Position numbers and translations under genes: made by a program. A stretch of DNA of 64,000 bases, taken from the NCBI RefSeq assembly GCF_004364315.1, contig NZ_SOBR01000002.1, forward strand, positions 558,001 to 622,000, written 5' to 3'. Below the pieces are notes generated by a model. That model was not told where the DNA came from. It did not search any database and saw nothing but the letters and a program-made list of their open reading frames with translations. The DNA comes from Chromohalobacter marismortui. GTDB taxonomy: Bacteria; Pseudomonadota; Gammaproteobacteria; Pseudomonadales; Halomonadaceae. This document shows, piece after piece, positions 43,136-53,882 of this stretch. Position 1 is the stretch's first letter. The number at the start of each line of letters is the position of its first letter.

Positions 43136-43849
43136 TCAGCGCAAGTGCCGCCCGCCGTCCACGGGCAGGATCGCACCGGTCACGAAATCATTGTCGAGCA
43201 GATAACGCAGCGTCTGATAGATCACGCCCGGCCCCGGCACCTTGGCCATCAACGACTTGGCCTTGGCCTTCTCGGCGTAGGCCTCGTCGTCGGCGGCGCC
43301 CAGCATGATCAAGGCCGGTGCAATGGCGTTGACCTGAATGTCTGGCGCATACATCGCGGCGAACGACAGGGTCAGGTTGTCCAGCCCTGCCTTGGTCGCC
43401 GCGTAGGCGGCATGCTTGCGCGATCCTTTCTGGCTGACGTAATCGGTCATGTGGATGATGTCGCGCTGAGGTTCCTGGCAGGCGTCGAGCAGCTCGCGGG
43501 CATGCAGGTTGATCAAGTACGGCGCCTGCATGTGCACGCGAAACAGACGCTCGAAATTGGCGCCGGCATCGTCGTCGAGGCTGTCCGGCGCCCAGTCGCT
43601 GGCGTTGTGGACGATGGCGCGCAACGACGATGTCTGCGCCTTGAGTCGGGCGATGAAATCGAGGATACCCGCTTCGCTGGAAAAATCCGCCCCCAGGGTC
43701 ACCGCGCCCCGCCGACGCAATGCCTCGAGGGCGTCGCGCTCGCGACGGTAGCTCAGGATGACCGGCTGGCCGTCATCGAGCAGACGCTCCACGCAATGAC
43801 GCCCGAGGCGCTGGGCACCTCCGGTCACGAGAATCGGCGATTGACTCAT
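43136..43849 (-). CDS. folM: Dihydromonapterin reductase FolM-like short-chain dehydrogenase
   Basis: A 237-residue SDR of the FolM type, which reduces dihydromonapterin (and weakly dihydrofolate) with NADPH. Segments include the cofactor loop 'LVTGGAQRLGRHCVERL', 'VHNASDW', 'IIHMTDYVSQKGSRKHAAYAATKAG' with the catalytic Tyr/Lys pair, and the C-terminal 'GGRHLR', all shared with E. coli FolM. The start overlaps the flavin reductase stop by four bases (ATGA). Confidence 0.88.
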   Translation of the reverse strand: MSQSPILVTGGAQRLGRHCVERLLDDGQPVILSYRRERDALEALRRRGAVTLGADFSSEAGILDFIARLKAQTSSLRAIVHNASDWAPDSLDDDAGANFERLFRVHMQAPYLINLHARELLDACQEPQRDIIHMTDYVSQKGSRKHAAYAATKAGLDNLTLSFAAMYAPDIQVNAIAPALIMLGAADDEAYAEKAKAKSLMAKVPGPGVIYQTLRYLLDNDFVTGAILPVDGGRHLR

Positions 43850-44658
43850 GCATCGTCCTCCAAGCGCCGCTCACCGGGTGACAGCGGGGCCGATTCGGGC
43901 GCGTCGTCCGGCAACGGAATCAACGGCACGCGCGGGGCATAGGCGAAGACATCGGAAAACACGCGCTCGGGGTCGAGCCCCAGCGGCACCAGCGTGTCGA
44001 TGCAGGCGTACACCATGCCCGGCGAGCCGGACAGATAGACATCGTCGCCGGCGACATCTCCCAGGGTCTCGGCGAGCACCGCATCGATACGCCCGACATG
44101 GCGGGTCACCCCGGGAGGCGTGCTCGTCACGGTCGTACTCTCCTCGGCCACGGTGTGCACTTCGATGTGTGCATGCTGAGCGGCCCAGTGTAACGCCAGG
44201 CTTTCCAGATACAGATCGCGCGGCGACTTGACCGCCCACCACAGCCGAATCGGCCCCGGATGATCGTTGGCCAGCGCCGCCTCGACGATGGCCTTCATCT
44301 GCGCGAATCCGGTACCCGCCGCGATCAGTGTCAGCGGCCGCCGGCTGTGCGTATCCAACACGCAGCCGCCATTGGGCAGGCGCACCGTCAACTGGGCGGC
44401 ATGCACGAGGATCTCGCGCAGACGAGCCGAGTTGCTGCGTTCCGGCCAATGCTGGACATGCAATTCGATGATGCCATCATCAGCGTGCGCGTTGGCGATG
44501 GAAAACGGCACCCAGGTCTCTTCATCGAGCTTGAGCTCCAGGTACTGTCCCGGCGCGTGGGCGATGGCTTCGCGGCGCCCAGCCAGATGGACGCGAAATA
44601 CATCGGGCGTCAGGTCTTCTACCGATTCGACATGGCAAGTCAGCGTCTTAGGCGTCAT
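43846..44658 (-). CDS. NAD(P)H-flavin reductase (Fre-like)
   Basis: A 270-residue ferredoxin-reductase-fold enzyme. '[23 protein letters not shown]' and 'VPFSIAN' form the flavin-binding part, '[19 protein letters not shown]' binds NAD(P)H, and '[17 protein letters not shown]' completes the fold. It resembles Fre, which reduces free flavin; reduced FMN is what UbiD's partner UbiX needs, and ubiD lies directly upstream, overlapping by 11 bases. It extends about 40 residues beyond E. coli Fre with a polar C-terminal tail. The Met at 44658 is chosen because it starts the first beta strand. Confidence 0.88.
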   Translation of the reverse strand: MTPKTLTCHVESVEDLTPDVFRVHLAGRREAIAHAPGQYLELKLDEETWVPFSIANAHADDGIIELHVQHWPERSNSARLREILVHAAQLTVRLPNGGCVLDTHSRRPLTLIAAGTGFAQMKAIVEAALANDHPGPIRLWWAVKSPRDLYLESLALHWAAQHAHIEVHTVAEESTTVTSTPPGVTRHVGRIDAVLAETLGDVAGDDVYLSGSPGMVYACIDTLVPLGLDPERVFSDVFAYAPRVPLIPLPDDAPESAPLSPGERRLEDDA

Positions 44659-46174
44659 CGTGTCCTCGTTCGTCGCTCGGGGGCGAATGGCGGGGGGCCG
44701 GTGGCGGCGTCGCGATACCGTATTCTTCCCAGCGCGCGTCGACACGCCGCTTGACGGCAGCGTCCATGACGATGGGCGTACCCCACTCGCGGTCGGTTTC
44801 ACCCGCCCATTTGGTGGTGGCATCGAACCCCATTTTCGAGCCCAGCCCCGCCACCGGAGAAGCGAAATCGAGATAGTCGATCGGCGTATTCTCGACCATG
44901 ACCGTATCACGTGCCGGATCCATGCGCGTGGTGATCGCCCAGATCACGTCTTCCCAGTTGCGCGCGTCGACATCGTCGTCGAGCACGATCACGAACTTGG
45001 TGTACATGAACTGGCGCAGGAAACTCCAGACCCCCATCATCACGCGCTTGGCGTGGCCGGGGTACTGCTTTTTCATGGTCACTACCGCCATGCGGTAGGA
45101 ACAGCCTTCCGGCGGCAGGTAGAAATCGACGATCTCGGGAAACTGCTTGCGCAGGATCGGCACGAACACTTCGTTGAGCGCCAGGCCCAGGATGGCGGGC
45201 TCGTCCGGCGGGCGCCCCGTATAGGTGGAATGGTAAAGGGGGTCGCGGCGATGGGTCATCCGCTCCACGGTAAAGACCGGGAACGTCTCGACTTCGTTAT
45301 AGTAGCCGGTGTGGTCGCCATAAGGACCTTCCGGGGCCGTATCGTCGGGATAGAGATAGCCCTCGAGCACGATCTCGCTGGAGGCCGGCACCTCGAGATC
45401 GGCATGGCCACACTTGACCAGCTCGGTGCGTGACCCGCGCAACAGGCCTGCGAAGGCATACTCGGAGAGGCTGTCGGGCACCGGTGTCACCGCCCCCAGG
45501 ATGGTCGCTGGATCGGCCCCCAAGGCGACGGCAACCGGAAACGGCTCGCCGGGATGCGCGCGTTGCCATTCCTGGAAGTCCAACGCCCCGCCGCGGTGCG
45601 AGAGCCAGCGCATGATCAGGCGGTTCTTGCCCAGCTTCTGCTGGCGATAGATGCCCAGATTCTGGCGTTCCTTGTGCGGTCCCTTGGTCACCACCAGCGA
45701 CCAGGTCACCAGCGGCGCCACGTCGCCCGGCCAGCAATGCTGGATCGGCAACTGGTCGAGGTCGACCTCATCGCCTTCGTGGACCACTTCCTGACAGGGC
45801 GCCTTGCGTAACGTCTTGGGCCCCATGCTCATCACTTGCTTGAAGATCGGCAGCTTTTCCCAGGCATCTCGGAACCCCTTGGGCGGCTCCGGCTCCTTGA
45901 GAAACGCCAGCAGTTCGCCGACCTCGCGCAGCGCAGCGATCGACTCCTGGCCCATGCCCAGCGCGACCCGCTCCGGTGTCCCGAACAGGTTGCCCAGCAG
46001 CGGCATGGCGTGACCCTTGACGTTCTCGAACAAGAGCGCCGGCCCACCCGCACGTAGCGTGCGATCACAGATCTCGGTGATCTCCAGATAAGGATCGACC
46101 TCCGCCGTGATTCGCTGGAGCTCGCCACGCTCCTCCAGCGCCGCGATGAAATCGCGCAAGTCCCGATACTTCAT
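44648..46174 (-). CDS. ubiD: 4-hydroxy-3-polyprenylbenzoate decarboxylase
   Basis: A 508-residue decarboxylase of ubiquinone synthesis that uses prenylated FMN. It begins '[22 protein letters not shown]', with '[25 protein letters not shown]' (cofactor binding), the ionic network '[14 protein letters not shown]' with catalytic Glu, and '[21 protein letters not shown]'-type C-terminal motif. The Met at 46174 is the standard N-terminus; a 12-codon extension is not conserved. First gene of ubiD-fre-folM. Confidence 0.96.
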   Translation of the reverse strand: MKYRDLRDFIAALEERGELQRITAEVDPYLEITEICDRTLRAGGPALLFENVKGHAMPLLGNLFGTPERVALGMGQESIAALREVGELLAFLKEPEPPKGFRDAWEKLPIFKQVMSMGPKTLRKAPCQEVVHEGDEVDLDQLPIQHCWPGDVAPLVTWSLVVTKGPHKERQNLGIYRQQKLGKNRLIMRWLSHRGGALDFQEWQRAHPGEPFPVAVALGADPATILGAVTPVPDSLSEYAFAGLLRGSRTELVKCGHADLEVPASSEIVLEGYLYPDDTAPEGPYGDHTGYYNEVETFPVFTVERMTHRRDPLYHSTYTGRPPDEPAILGLALNEVFVPILRKQFPEIVDFYLPPEGCSYRMAVVTMKKQYPGHAKRVMMGVWSFLRQFMYTKFVIVLDDDVDARNWEDVIWAITTRMDPARDTVMVENTPIDYLDFASPVAGLGSKMGFDATTKWAGETDREWGTPIVMDAAVKRRVDARWEEYGIATPPPAPRHSPPSDERGHDDA

Positions 46175-46342
46175 GTGGTTTTCCGTGCCAAAACGCGAAA
46201 AGGGCAGCATAACATGCCGCCCCTTTCATTGACCGCCCATCGGTCTGCAGCCCGGCGATATCTTGACGCGTCAGCCGAGGCAGCCTTTCCGGAGGCGCTA
46301 TGCCCCCAACCCTGGGCGCGCCACTCGCCTCAGCATATTATC

Positions 46343-46474
46343 AAGCGTTGAGAGCTGGCCGCAGCGAGCAAAGGCAAAACAAGGCGAACTCCGGCGAACC
46401 AGCGGAGTGTACTTTAGTACATGAGCATGGCGAGCCGGCGTTCAACGCCGTGTTGCCGAGCGAGCAGGCCAGAA

Positions 46475-46486
<12 letters not shown>
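46343..46486. repeat. Large imperfect palindrome at the 3' end of rho
   Basis: About 144 bases form an imperfect palindrome centred on GTACTTTAGTAC (46409-46420). The outer arms (AGCGTTGAGAGCTGGCC and, on the other strand, GGCGTTGATTCTGGCC) and inner arms (GCAGCGAGCAAAGGCAAAAC versus its mirror) pair with interruptions. The right arm includes the last codons and stop of rho. It looks like a dispersed palindromic element that inserted against rho, or the rho 3'-end hairpin. Confidence 0.7.
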
Positions 46487-47734
<1,248 letters not shown>

Positions 47735-48167
47735 CGGTTTCGTCAGAGGTTGCTCGTGTCGGCGAGGCAATGGGATTGCCGGACAAAAGACAGGAGGCGG
47801 TCATGCGCCGCGCGGTGCGTTCAGAGGGCCCCAGGAAATCCGTTCCACTCATCGCATTCATGCCTCAAGGCATCGCCGCGCGAGGGATTGGCGAAAAACG
47901 GTATTGAGAGATTCGGTTCGCGTCGCCTGGCGCCATGCCTGACTCCTGATCGGGAGACCTGGCGAGACAAGAATACTTGGGGCGATCTGACGACTTGAAG
48001 GACCGCGACGGCAATGCCGCGTGAACGGTCAGGAAGCATTCGGAACAGGCGAACGTCTCGATGGTAGTCAAGGCGCCCGCCAAACGCAACCCCACTTTAC
48101 TCATGCATGAGACCCCGGCGCCACGCCTTACCTTTTAAGAGAGGCGCTTTTCGTCATGATCCGGGGC
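47735..48167. other. Intergenic region between rho and thioredoxin
   Basis: About 430 bases forming the rho leader and the thioredoxin 3' flank. In other bacteria a long rho leader allows autoregulation, and this length fits. No supported gene, RNA motif or clear intrinsic terminator was seen. Confidence 0.5.
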
Positions 48168-48500
48168 TCAGGGCGTGAGCTGATGATCGAGCCACGCCTC
48201 GAGTTGCGCAGTCGACAACGCCCCCACGCGCGTCGTATCCAGCCCCGCATCGGTAAACAGCGCCAGGGTCGGCATACCGCGCACACCGTACTTATGCGCC
48301 GTGGCGGTGTTGAGGTCGACATCGCACAGCGCCACCTGCAGCGTCGTCTCACGCGCACTGGCCAAGGCAGACAGACGCGGCCGCAATTCGAGACAAGGGC
48401 CGCACCATGACGCCATGAAGGCCACCAGCGTGGGGGTGGCTGCTTCCAGCACGCGACCCTCGAAGGTGTCATCCGTCACCTCGACAATACGTTCGGACAT
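48168..48500 (-). CDS. Thioredoxin
   Basis: A 110-residue thioredoxin with the redox motif 'WCGPC' (Cys33, Cys36) and cis-Pro in 'GVRGMPTLALF'. It reduces protein disulfides in the cytosol. The gene next to rho is trxA in E. coli and Pseudomonas, so this is the syntenic equivalent, though 'FMASWCGPCLELRP' departs from E. coli TrxA ('WAEWCGPCK'), so the symbol is left open. The Met at 48500 gives the proper N-terminus. It is divergent from ppx. Confidence 0.92.
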   Translation of the reverse strand: MSERIVEVTDDTFEGRVLEAATPTLVAFMASWCGPCLELRPRLSALASARETTLQVALCDVDLNTATAHKYGVRGMPTLALFTDAGLDTTRVGALSTAQLEAWLDHQLTP

Positions 48501-48620
48501 GCGCTTTCTCCCTGAACGTTCGGCCAATGAATGGTGCCTTATTGGACGCCGCAAGGCGACAATTGACAAGCACCGGACAGCCACGCAACCTTGCCATACT
48601 TCTGTCAAAAGGATCCTCGC

Positions 48621-50147
48621 ATGAGCAGCCGCCACCCGGCACCACGGCGTCTTGCCGCTATCGACCTAGGCTCGAATAGCTTCCACCTGCTGGTCGCCAA
48701 TCAAGTCGGCGGCGATCTGCAGGTGGTCGCCAAGCAGGGTGAAAAAGTACAACTGGCCGCGGGTCTCGACGACGACGATATCCTCGACGAAGCTGCCATG
48801 CAGCGTGCCCTCGCCTGCCTGGAGCGTTTCGCGCCTTATTTGAGTGACCTCGACCCCGGTGACGTGCGCATTGTCGGCACCAATGCGCTGCGCGCGGCAC
48901 ACAACCGCCAGACGCTGATCGACCGTGCCGAAGCCTTGATCGGCCACCCTATCGAGATCATCGCCGGCCGCGAGGAGGCGCGTCTGATTTATCTTGGCGC
49001 CGCGCATGCGCTGGCCGAGGTCCACGGCCGCCGCCTCATCGTCGATATCGGCGGCGGCTCCACCGAATTCATCATCGGCGAACGTTTCGAGCCGCTCGCC
49101 CTGGAAAGCCTGCACATGGGCTGCGTGGCCTATACGCAACGCTTCTTCGCCAATGAAGAGATCACCGAAAAGGCTTTTCGCAAGGCCGAACTCGCCGCAC
49201 TCTCGGAACTCGCCAACATTCGACGCCCCTATCAGGCGCTCGGCTGGCAGGATCCCGTCGGCTCGAGCGGCACCATCAAAGCCATCGCCGCCGTCCAGGC
49301 CGCCTATGGCGACGGCCCGGAAGGCATCGTGACCCGACAGGGGCTCATGGCCCTGCGGCGTCGGTTGATCAAGTGCAAACGGCTCGACAAGGTGAGCATG
49401 ACGGGGCTGAAAAGCGACCGAGCCCGAGTGTTTCCGGCCGGCGTGGCGATTCTGTGCGCCATCTTCGAAGCCTTCGAGCTCGAGCGCATGCGTTACTCGG
49501 AAGGCGCCCTGCGCGATGGCGTGCTCTACGATCTCCTCGGCCGCAATACCGCCGAGGACTCCCGCGCGTCGGCGCTTCTCACGCTGCGCCGACGCTTCGA
49601 CGTCGACATGCGTCAGGCCAGCAACGTACGCACCACCGCCGAGCACCTCTGCGCGCATGTCGCCGACGTCTGGCCCCTGAGCCAGGAGCAGCGCCAGTTT
49701 CTGGCCTGGGCCGCCGAGCTGCACGAAATCGGCCTGGCGATCTCGCACAGCCAGTTTCACCGCCACGGCGCCTATCTACTGGAAAACTCCGACCTGGCCG
49801 GCTTTTCGCGTCCCGAGCAACAGTCCCTGGCCTTTTTAGTACGTGCCCATCGACGCAAGTTTCCCGCCAAGGAACTCGATACCCTCCCCGCCGCCACGCG
49901 ATCCACCTATGCACGGCTGGCGCGACTGCTGCGCCTGGCGGTGGCCCTGAATCATTCGCGCCCTGAGGCACCCGTCCTCGACGCCCGCCTCCAGGCCGAT
50001 GGCGAGACCCTATACGTGTACCTCGATCAGGCCAGCGATCAGCCCCTGCTGAGCGCCGACCTGGAACAGGAAGCGCTCTATCAGCGCAACGCCGGGTTTT
50101 CGCTGATAGTGGGCCCGTTGATGGACGAAGTCCAAACGAGTTCCTGA
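48621..50147 (+). CDS. ppx: Exopolyphosphatase
   Basis: A 508-residue Ppx/GppA phosphatase that releases phosphate from the ends of polyphosphate. The actin-like N-terminal domains show 'LAAIDLGSNSFHLLVA', 'GREEARLIYLGAAHAL', 'VDIGGGSTEFIIGE' and 'GSSGTIKAIAAVQ'. The C-terminal HD-like region contains 'AAELHEIGLAISHSQFHRHGAYLLEN'. The full C-terminal half favours Ppx over short GppA forms. A weak Pho-box-like sequence lies just upstream. Counterpart of ppk1 encoded 10 kb away. Confidence 0.94.
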   Translation: MSSRHPAPRRLAAIDLGSNSFHLLVANQVGGDLQVVAKQGEKVQLAAGLDDDDILDEAAMQRALACLERFAPYLSDLDPGDVRIVGTNALRAAHNRQTLIDRAEALIGHPIEIIAGREEARLIYLGAAHALAEVHGRRLIVDIGGGSTEFIIGERFEPLALESLHMGCVAYTQRFFANEEITEKAFRKAELAALSELANIRRPYQALGWQDPVGSSGTIKAIAAVQAAYGDGPEGIVTRQGLMALRRRLIKCKRLDKVSMTGLKSDRARVFPAGVAILCAIFEAFELERMRYSEGALRDGVLYDLLGRNTAEDSRASALLTLRRRFDVDMRQASNVRTTAEHLCAHVADVWPLSQEQRQFLAWAAELHEIGLAISHSQFHRHGAYLLENSDLAGFSRPEQQSLAFLVRAHRRKFPAKELDTLPAATRSTYARLARLLRLAVALNHSRPEAPVLDARLQADGETLYVYLDQASDQPLLSADLEQEALYQRNAGFSLIVGPLMDEVQTSS

Positions 50148-50155
50148 CTCAATTG

Positions 50156-50668
50156 TTAATCTTGCCGAGGCTGGCGGCTGCCAGCCTCAACCCCATCGAT
50201 TAGCTTGCGAAGCAGCTCATTCAAGGTGTTTTGCTCGTCCGTCGTAAGGCCTGAAAGGGCCACCGCTTCATTCTCTACGTGCAGGGGGACGATGCGATTT
50301 ATCATCTCAAGCCCCGCATCGGTTAATGAGACTAGGGTGCCACGACGATCTTCAGGGTTGGGTGATCGAGCAATCAAACCTGCCTTTTCCAACCGATCGA
50401 GACGATTGGTCATCCCCCCCGAAGTGATCATAAGCGCTTCATAGAGCTTCGTTGGACCTAAAGCATAGGGCGCTCCTGCACGTCGCAACGAGGCCAAGAC
50501 ATCGAACTCACCTGCTTGAAGGTCATGGTTTTTGAAAAAAGGGTCAAGATAGTCGCGGTGGACCAGACGAGTGACCACCTTAAGCCTCCCGATCACAGCC
50601 ATTACCAAGAGGTTTAACTCCGGCATCTCTTCCGACCACTGTCGAGTGGCCTTTTCGACATTGTCCAT
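50156..50668 (-). CDS. MarR-family transcriptional regulator
   Basis: A 170-residue winged-helix regulator. The DNA-binding part runs from about 55 to 125: 'AGEFDVLASLRRAG', 'GPTKLYEALMITSGGMTNRLDRLEKAGLIAR' (recognition helix), and the wing 'SPNPEDRRGTLVSLTDAG'. The flanking helices form the dimer. It is divergent from an EamA transporter with a 75-base gap containing an inverted repeat, so it probably represses the transporter and nitroreductase in response to a small ligand. It is the first gene after the base-composition change beyond ppx. Confidence 0.92.
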   Translation of the reverse strand: MDNVEKATRQWSEEMPELNLLVMAVIGRLKVVTRLVHRDYLDPFFKNHDLQAGEFDVLASLRRAGAPYALGPTKLYEALMITSGGMTNRLDRLEKAGLIARSPNPEDRRGTLVSLTDAGLEMINRIVPLHVENEAVALSGLTTDEQNTLNELLRKLIDGVEAGSRQPRQD

Positions 50669-50700
50669 TGCACTCCCATTTGCCTTTGCACTAAGATAAT

Positions 50701-50718
50701 TAAAGAAAAGATTCTTTA
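50701..50718. promoter_or_regulatory. Candidate MarR operator
   Basis: Inverted repeat TAAAGAA-AAGA-TTCTTTA lies in the intergenic region between the divergent MarR and EamA genes, the usual operator position for this family. Confidence 0.6.
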
Positions 50719-50743
50719 TGAATTCCTATGGCCAGGAGTGATC

Positions 50744-51688
50744 ATGGCGTGTTCAGCACTACAGCGCAAGGGGACGTTTCTGCCCGAGTGGCGTGCCTTA
50801 GGTTGCCTATTGCTTGTCGGCACCCTGTTGGCAATGTCATATGTGGTCGCCAAACAGGCCGAAGCGAGCGGTATGCCAAAGCTTCACCTCCTTGTTGTAT
50901 CCATGGCGGGCGCGGGTCTCGTATTGCTGGGAATCGCACGTCTACAGCATCGGACTTCTCAGCTATCCCCGCGCCTCTGCGAATACGCCCTTGTTTCTGG
51001 CATGCTTTTAGCCTTTCCAAATGCCATGGGCTTTCTGGCTATCAGGCATGTAGGAGCTGGGTTCGTCTCGCTTAGCCTGGCCTTCCCTATTCTCATCACT
51101 TGGCTGCTCGTCGTCATGCTGAGGCTAGAACCGCTAATCAAGAATCGCTTGCTGGGCGTGCTGTTTGGCCTGGCCGGTGGGGTGCTGCTCACCCTGGGAA
51201 AGGCCAGCGGAATAGAGGGTAGTTGGGGGTGGGCTGCCATTGTTTTGGCCATGCCCGCTGTCATCGCTTTTGGCAATGTTTACCGTACGCTACGCTGGCG
51301 GTCCCAGGCCGAGCCAGTCTTTCTTGCTGCTTTGATGTTGCTCGGTGCTGGCGCTTCGCTACTTCCATTTGCAACCGTGTTCGAATCCGGACGAGCGGTT
51401 TCGCTGATTGCCACGAAGACGTCTGCTTGGCTCGTTCTGGAGCTGATCGCCGTATATACCGTCCTCTATCTATTCTTTTTCCTACTGCAACGACTGGCCG
51501 GCCCTGTCTACTTCAGTCAGATCGGGACGGTCGCCGCTCTGGTCGGCTCAGGGATCGCCATCCTTGCCCTGGGTGAGACCCTGCCAAACTATCTAGGCCC
51601 CGCTGCAGCTCTGATCGGGCTAGGCACGATACTTTTTCATCGCGGCGCAAGACTACGACGTACCAAGCCCAGCGCGACCACGACCTAA
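50744..51688 (+). CDS. EamA/DMT-family transporter
   Basis: A 314-residue inner-membrane protein with about ten hydrophobic segments in two EamA repeats (about 20-140 and 155-300), for example 'LLLVGTLLAMSYVVAKQAEAS', 'LGVLFGLAGGVLLTLGKASG' and 'YFSQIGTVAALVGSGIAILALGE'. The family exports metabolites and drugs. The ATG at 50744 has AGGAG five bases upstream, better than the GTG at 50738. It is controlled by the adjacent MarR and followed by a nitroreductase 42 bases downstream, suggesting a small detoxification operon. Confidence 0.88.
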   Translation: MACSALQRKGTFLPEWRALGCLLLVGTLLAMSYVVAKQAEASGMPKLHLLVVSMAGAGLVLLGIARLQHRTSQLSPRLCEYALVSGMLLAFPNAMGFLAIRHVGAGFVSLSLAFPILITWLLVVMLRLEPLIKNRLLGVLFGLAGGVLLTLGKASGIEGSWGWAAIVLAMPAVIAFGNVYRTLRWRSQAEPVFLAALMLLGAGASLLPFATVFESGRAVSLIATKTSAWLVLELIAVYTVLYLFFFLLQRLAGPVYFSQIGTVAALVGSGIAILALGETLPNYLGPAAALIGLGTILFHRGARLRRTKPSATTT

Positions 51689-51730
51689 ACCCACAGCCAT
51701 TTCCCATCTGTCAAATAAGGAGCTTGTAGC

Positions 51731-52363
51731 ATGTCATTTTTGGAAGCCTTGAACTGGCGCTATGCGACGAAACGCATGAACGGACACACAGTCCCTCAGG
51801 AAAAGCTGGATACGATCCTCGAAGCGGCACGCTTGGCCCCTTCCTCATATGGATTGCAACCCTACAGCGTGGCTGTAGTCAGCGATGCCGCACTTAGGAA
51901 CAAGATTCGAGGGTTAGCGGTACCTCAGCCACAGGTTACGGAAGGATCCCACCTATTAGTTTTTGCCACCTGGACGACTATCGACGAGGCTAGCGTGGAA
52001 AGGTTTATAGAGCACGTCGCTTCAGAGCGTGACTTACCACTATCGTCTCTTGCAGGCTACACAGATGCGATCAAGAGCACCCTTCGAAAGTACCCAACGC
52101 AAGTGGAACGTGAGCATTGGGCCTCGAAGCAGGCATACATTGCTCTCGGGATGGCGCTAGCCGCTGCGGCAACAGAACATGTCGACGCGACACCAATGGA
52201 AGGCTTCTCTCCTGAGGCTCTGGATGAGCTCTTGGACCTGAAAGCCCAGGGGCTACGCAGCGTGGTGGTGATGGCCATAGGCGAGCGAGATGAGAGTAAT
52301 GATTCCATGACTTCGCTTAAGAAGGTGCGCTGGCCGAAAGAGTCGTTCATTACTCACACGTGA
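51731..52363 (+). CDS. Nitroreductase-family oxidoreductase (NfsB-like)
   Basis: A 210-residue FMN-dependent NAD(P)H oxidoreductase. 'NWRYATKRMNGHTVPQEKLDTILEAARLAPSSYGLQPY' is the family N-terminus with the FMN-binding Arg/Lys and Ser/Asn region, and 'LGMALAAAATEHVDATPMEGF' and 'VVVMAIGERDESND' close the fold. Members reduce nitro- and quinone compounds. Downstream of the EamA gene, with a strong terminator after it. The physiological substrate is unknown. Confidence 0.9.
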   Translation: MSFLEALNWRYATKRMNGHTVPQEKLDTILEAARLAPSSYGLQPYSVAVVSDAALRNKIRGLAVPQPQVTEGSHLLVFATWTTIDEASVERFIEHVASERDLPLSSLAGYTDAIKSTLRKYPTQVEREHWASKQAYIALGMALAAAATEHVDATPMEGFSPEALDELLDLKAQGLRSVVVMAIGERDESNDSMTSLKKVRWPKESFITHT

Positions 52364-52391
52364 TGAGGTAAGAGATAAGAAGTCCCGCCTT

Positions 52392-52416
52392 GCCGCACCC
52401 ACTGTGCGGCTTTTTT
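52392..52416 (+). terminator. Intrinsic terminator of the nitroreductase operon
   Basis: Stem GCCGCAC / GTGCGGC with loop CCACT, followed by six T. It ends the EamA-nitroreductase operon 28 bases after the stop. Confidence 0.92.
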
Positions 52417-52852
52417 GCATACAGAGCATCCCTAGGCTAACAGAGGGCAGTCCTGGTTAGTCTGGAAAATTCCTAGCACCGTCGCTTGCACAGGTACACC
52501 AGCTTCTTCTTGCAACCGTGCACCTTGATGTTAAGATATATTCACATTAGCTTAACATTAATCTGCCAAGCTAAAACCGATGGTCTCGGTATGACATCAA
52601 GCGTAGCTGTAAAAGCCTCGTACTCATAGCCTTCATAGTGACTTCTTGGAACAAAGCAAACATCTGACGTCTATGCAGGATAAAGCGTTCAGCCACCCAA
52701 TTACACTATCCGCAACATTTACTAAACAACCAGAATTTTGCAGGCTTAGATACACCAGTGTCGGATACCCCACACTCGGATGACAATGACAACCATATAA
52801 ATTGGCTGTGAAGAGCAAGTTCAATAGACGCAAACTTGGGACGCCACAAACC
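52417..52852. other. AT-rich intergenic region upstream of the LysR gene
   Basis: About 435 bases, clearly more AT-rich than the core. No supported gene. It contains a 31-base inverted repeat (listed separately) and probably the LysR promoter. It may mark the left junction of transferred DNA. Confidence 0.55.
52528..52558. promoter_or_regulatory. Inverted repeat upstream of the LysR gene
   Basis: Perfect eight-base arms ATGTTAAG and CTTAACAT separated by 15 AT-rich bases. Its size and spacing suit a dimeric regulator site. It lies about 295 bases before the LysR start. Confidence 0.5.
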
Positions 52853-53791
52853 ATGGATCGCTTCACTGCTTTGAAAACGTTCTGCGCAGCTGTGGAGGCT
52901 CAAAGCTTTTCGCGTGCGGCGAATGACATTTGCCTGTCTCGCTCGGCTGTGAGTAAGAACATACGTGAACTGGAAGAGTATTTAGGCGTCACGTTGATAC
53001 AGCGCAGTACACGCGGTATCAGTGTGACTGAGGCTGGCGCCAACTATTACGAAAAAGTCAGTCGGATGCTGACCAGCATGAAAGGTGCTGACGATGAGGT
53101 ACGACAATCCAGTACGACCCCATGCGGAAACCTACGGGTATCTGTGCCACTTTCCCTGGGTCTGTTGTACATCACACCCTTACTACCAACGTTCCTTGAG
53201 CGATACCCCGACATCTCAGTAGAGGTAGTGCTAACAGATAGCAAAGTCGACCTTCTCCAAGAAGGTTTTGATCTTGCTATACGGGGTATAAAACGTTTGG
53301 AAGACTCGTGCACTAGGTCACGACTGATTGGCGAATTTACTCACACCATATGTGCTTCGCCCGATTATTTGGCTAGATGCACTGCCCCCATGTGTCCAAG
53401 TGACCTTCGACGTCATGACGTACTTATTTATACGGAAGTCGCGACCCCTGATCGCTGGAAGTTCGACAGCCCTACCAATGACGATCCAGATGAGTGCATC
53501 GTACAAGTCTCTGGAAGGTATCGATCAAATAACAGTCTCGCCTTGAGACAAGCAGCTATCGCAGGAAAAGGAATTCTTCGCATACCTGAGATCTATGTCA
53601 GAGATGACTTGGAGAAGGGGCACTTGGTTCCCTTGCTCCAAGACTGGTCGCTTCCAACTTCAGGAATTTGGGTAATTTACTCACAAACCTCTTTTATACC
53701 AAATAGGCTACGCGTATTTATTGACTTTTTAGCAGATAATTTTTCAATGAACACGCTTCCTTCCACACCTAATCACATCGGTATCACATAA
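52853..53791 (+). CDS. LysR-family transcriptional regulator
   Basis: A 312-residue LTTR. The N-terminal winged helix ('MDRFTALKTFCAAVEAQSFSRAANDICLSRSAVSKNIRELEEYLGVTLIQRSTRG', residues 1-55 in this family) is followed by the effector domain ('LRVSVPLSLGLLYITPLLPTFL...FDLAIRG'). The type resembles the DmlR/AaeR-like branch. It is on the same strand as, and 217 bases upstream of, the NRPS operon and is its most likely regulator. Codon use and base composition are AT-rich compared with the core. A terminator separates it from the operon. Confidence 0.93.
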   Translation: MDRFTALKTFCAAVEAQSFSRAANDICLSRSAVSKNIRELEEYLGVTLIQRSTRGISVTEAGANYYEKVSRMLTSMKGADDEVRQSSTTPCGNLRVSVPLSLGLLYITPLLPTFLERYPDISVEVVLTDSKVDLLQEGFDLAIRGIKRLEDSCTRSRLIGEFTHTICASPDYLARCTAPMCPSDLRRHDVLIYTEVATPDRWKFDSPTNDDPDECIVQVSGRYRSNNSLALRQAAIAGKGILRIPEIYVRDDLEKGHLVPLLQDWSLPTSGIWVIYSQTSFIPNRLRVFIDFLADNFSMNTLPSTPNHIGIT

Positions 53792-53826
53792 ACTTTACAT
53801 AGATTTTTCAGACATATTTCTTCATT

Positions 53827-53858
53827 AAGCCCGCAGCGTAATTGTGCGGGCTTTTTTT
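53827..53858 (+). terminator. Intrinsic terminator of the LysR gene
   Basis: Nine-base-pair stem AAGCCCGCA / TGCGGGCTT with a nine-base loop and a T7 run. It separates the regulator from the downstream operon, which must therefore have its own promoter. Confidence 0.92.
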
Positions 53859-53882
53859 ATATTCTTCGCCTCTCCTCATGTT

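Noticed and set aside
50738-52363. MarR-EamA-nitroreductase as part of the NRPS operon
   Set aside because: A strong terminator, the LysR gene and a second terminator separate them; they are separate transcription units.
52633-52866. 77-codon minus-strand frame in the gap before LysR
   Set aside because: No ribosome binding site, Cys/Leu-rich random-looking sequence, and overlaps the LysR start.
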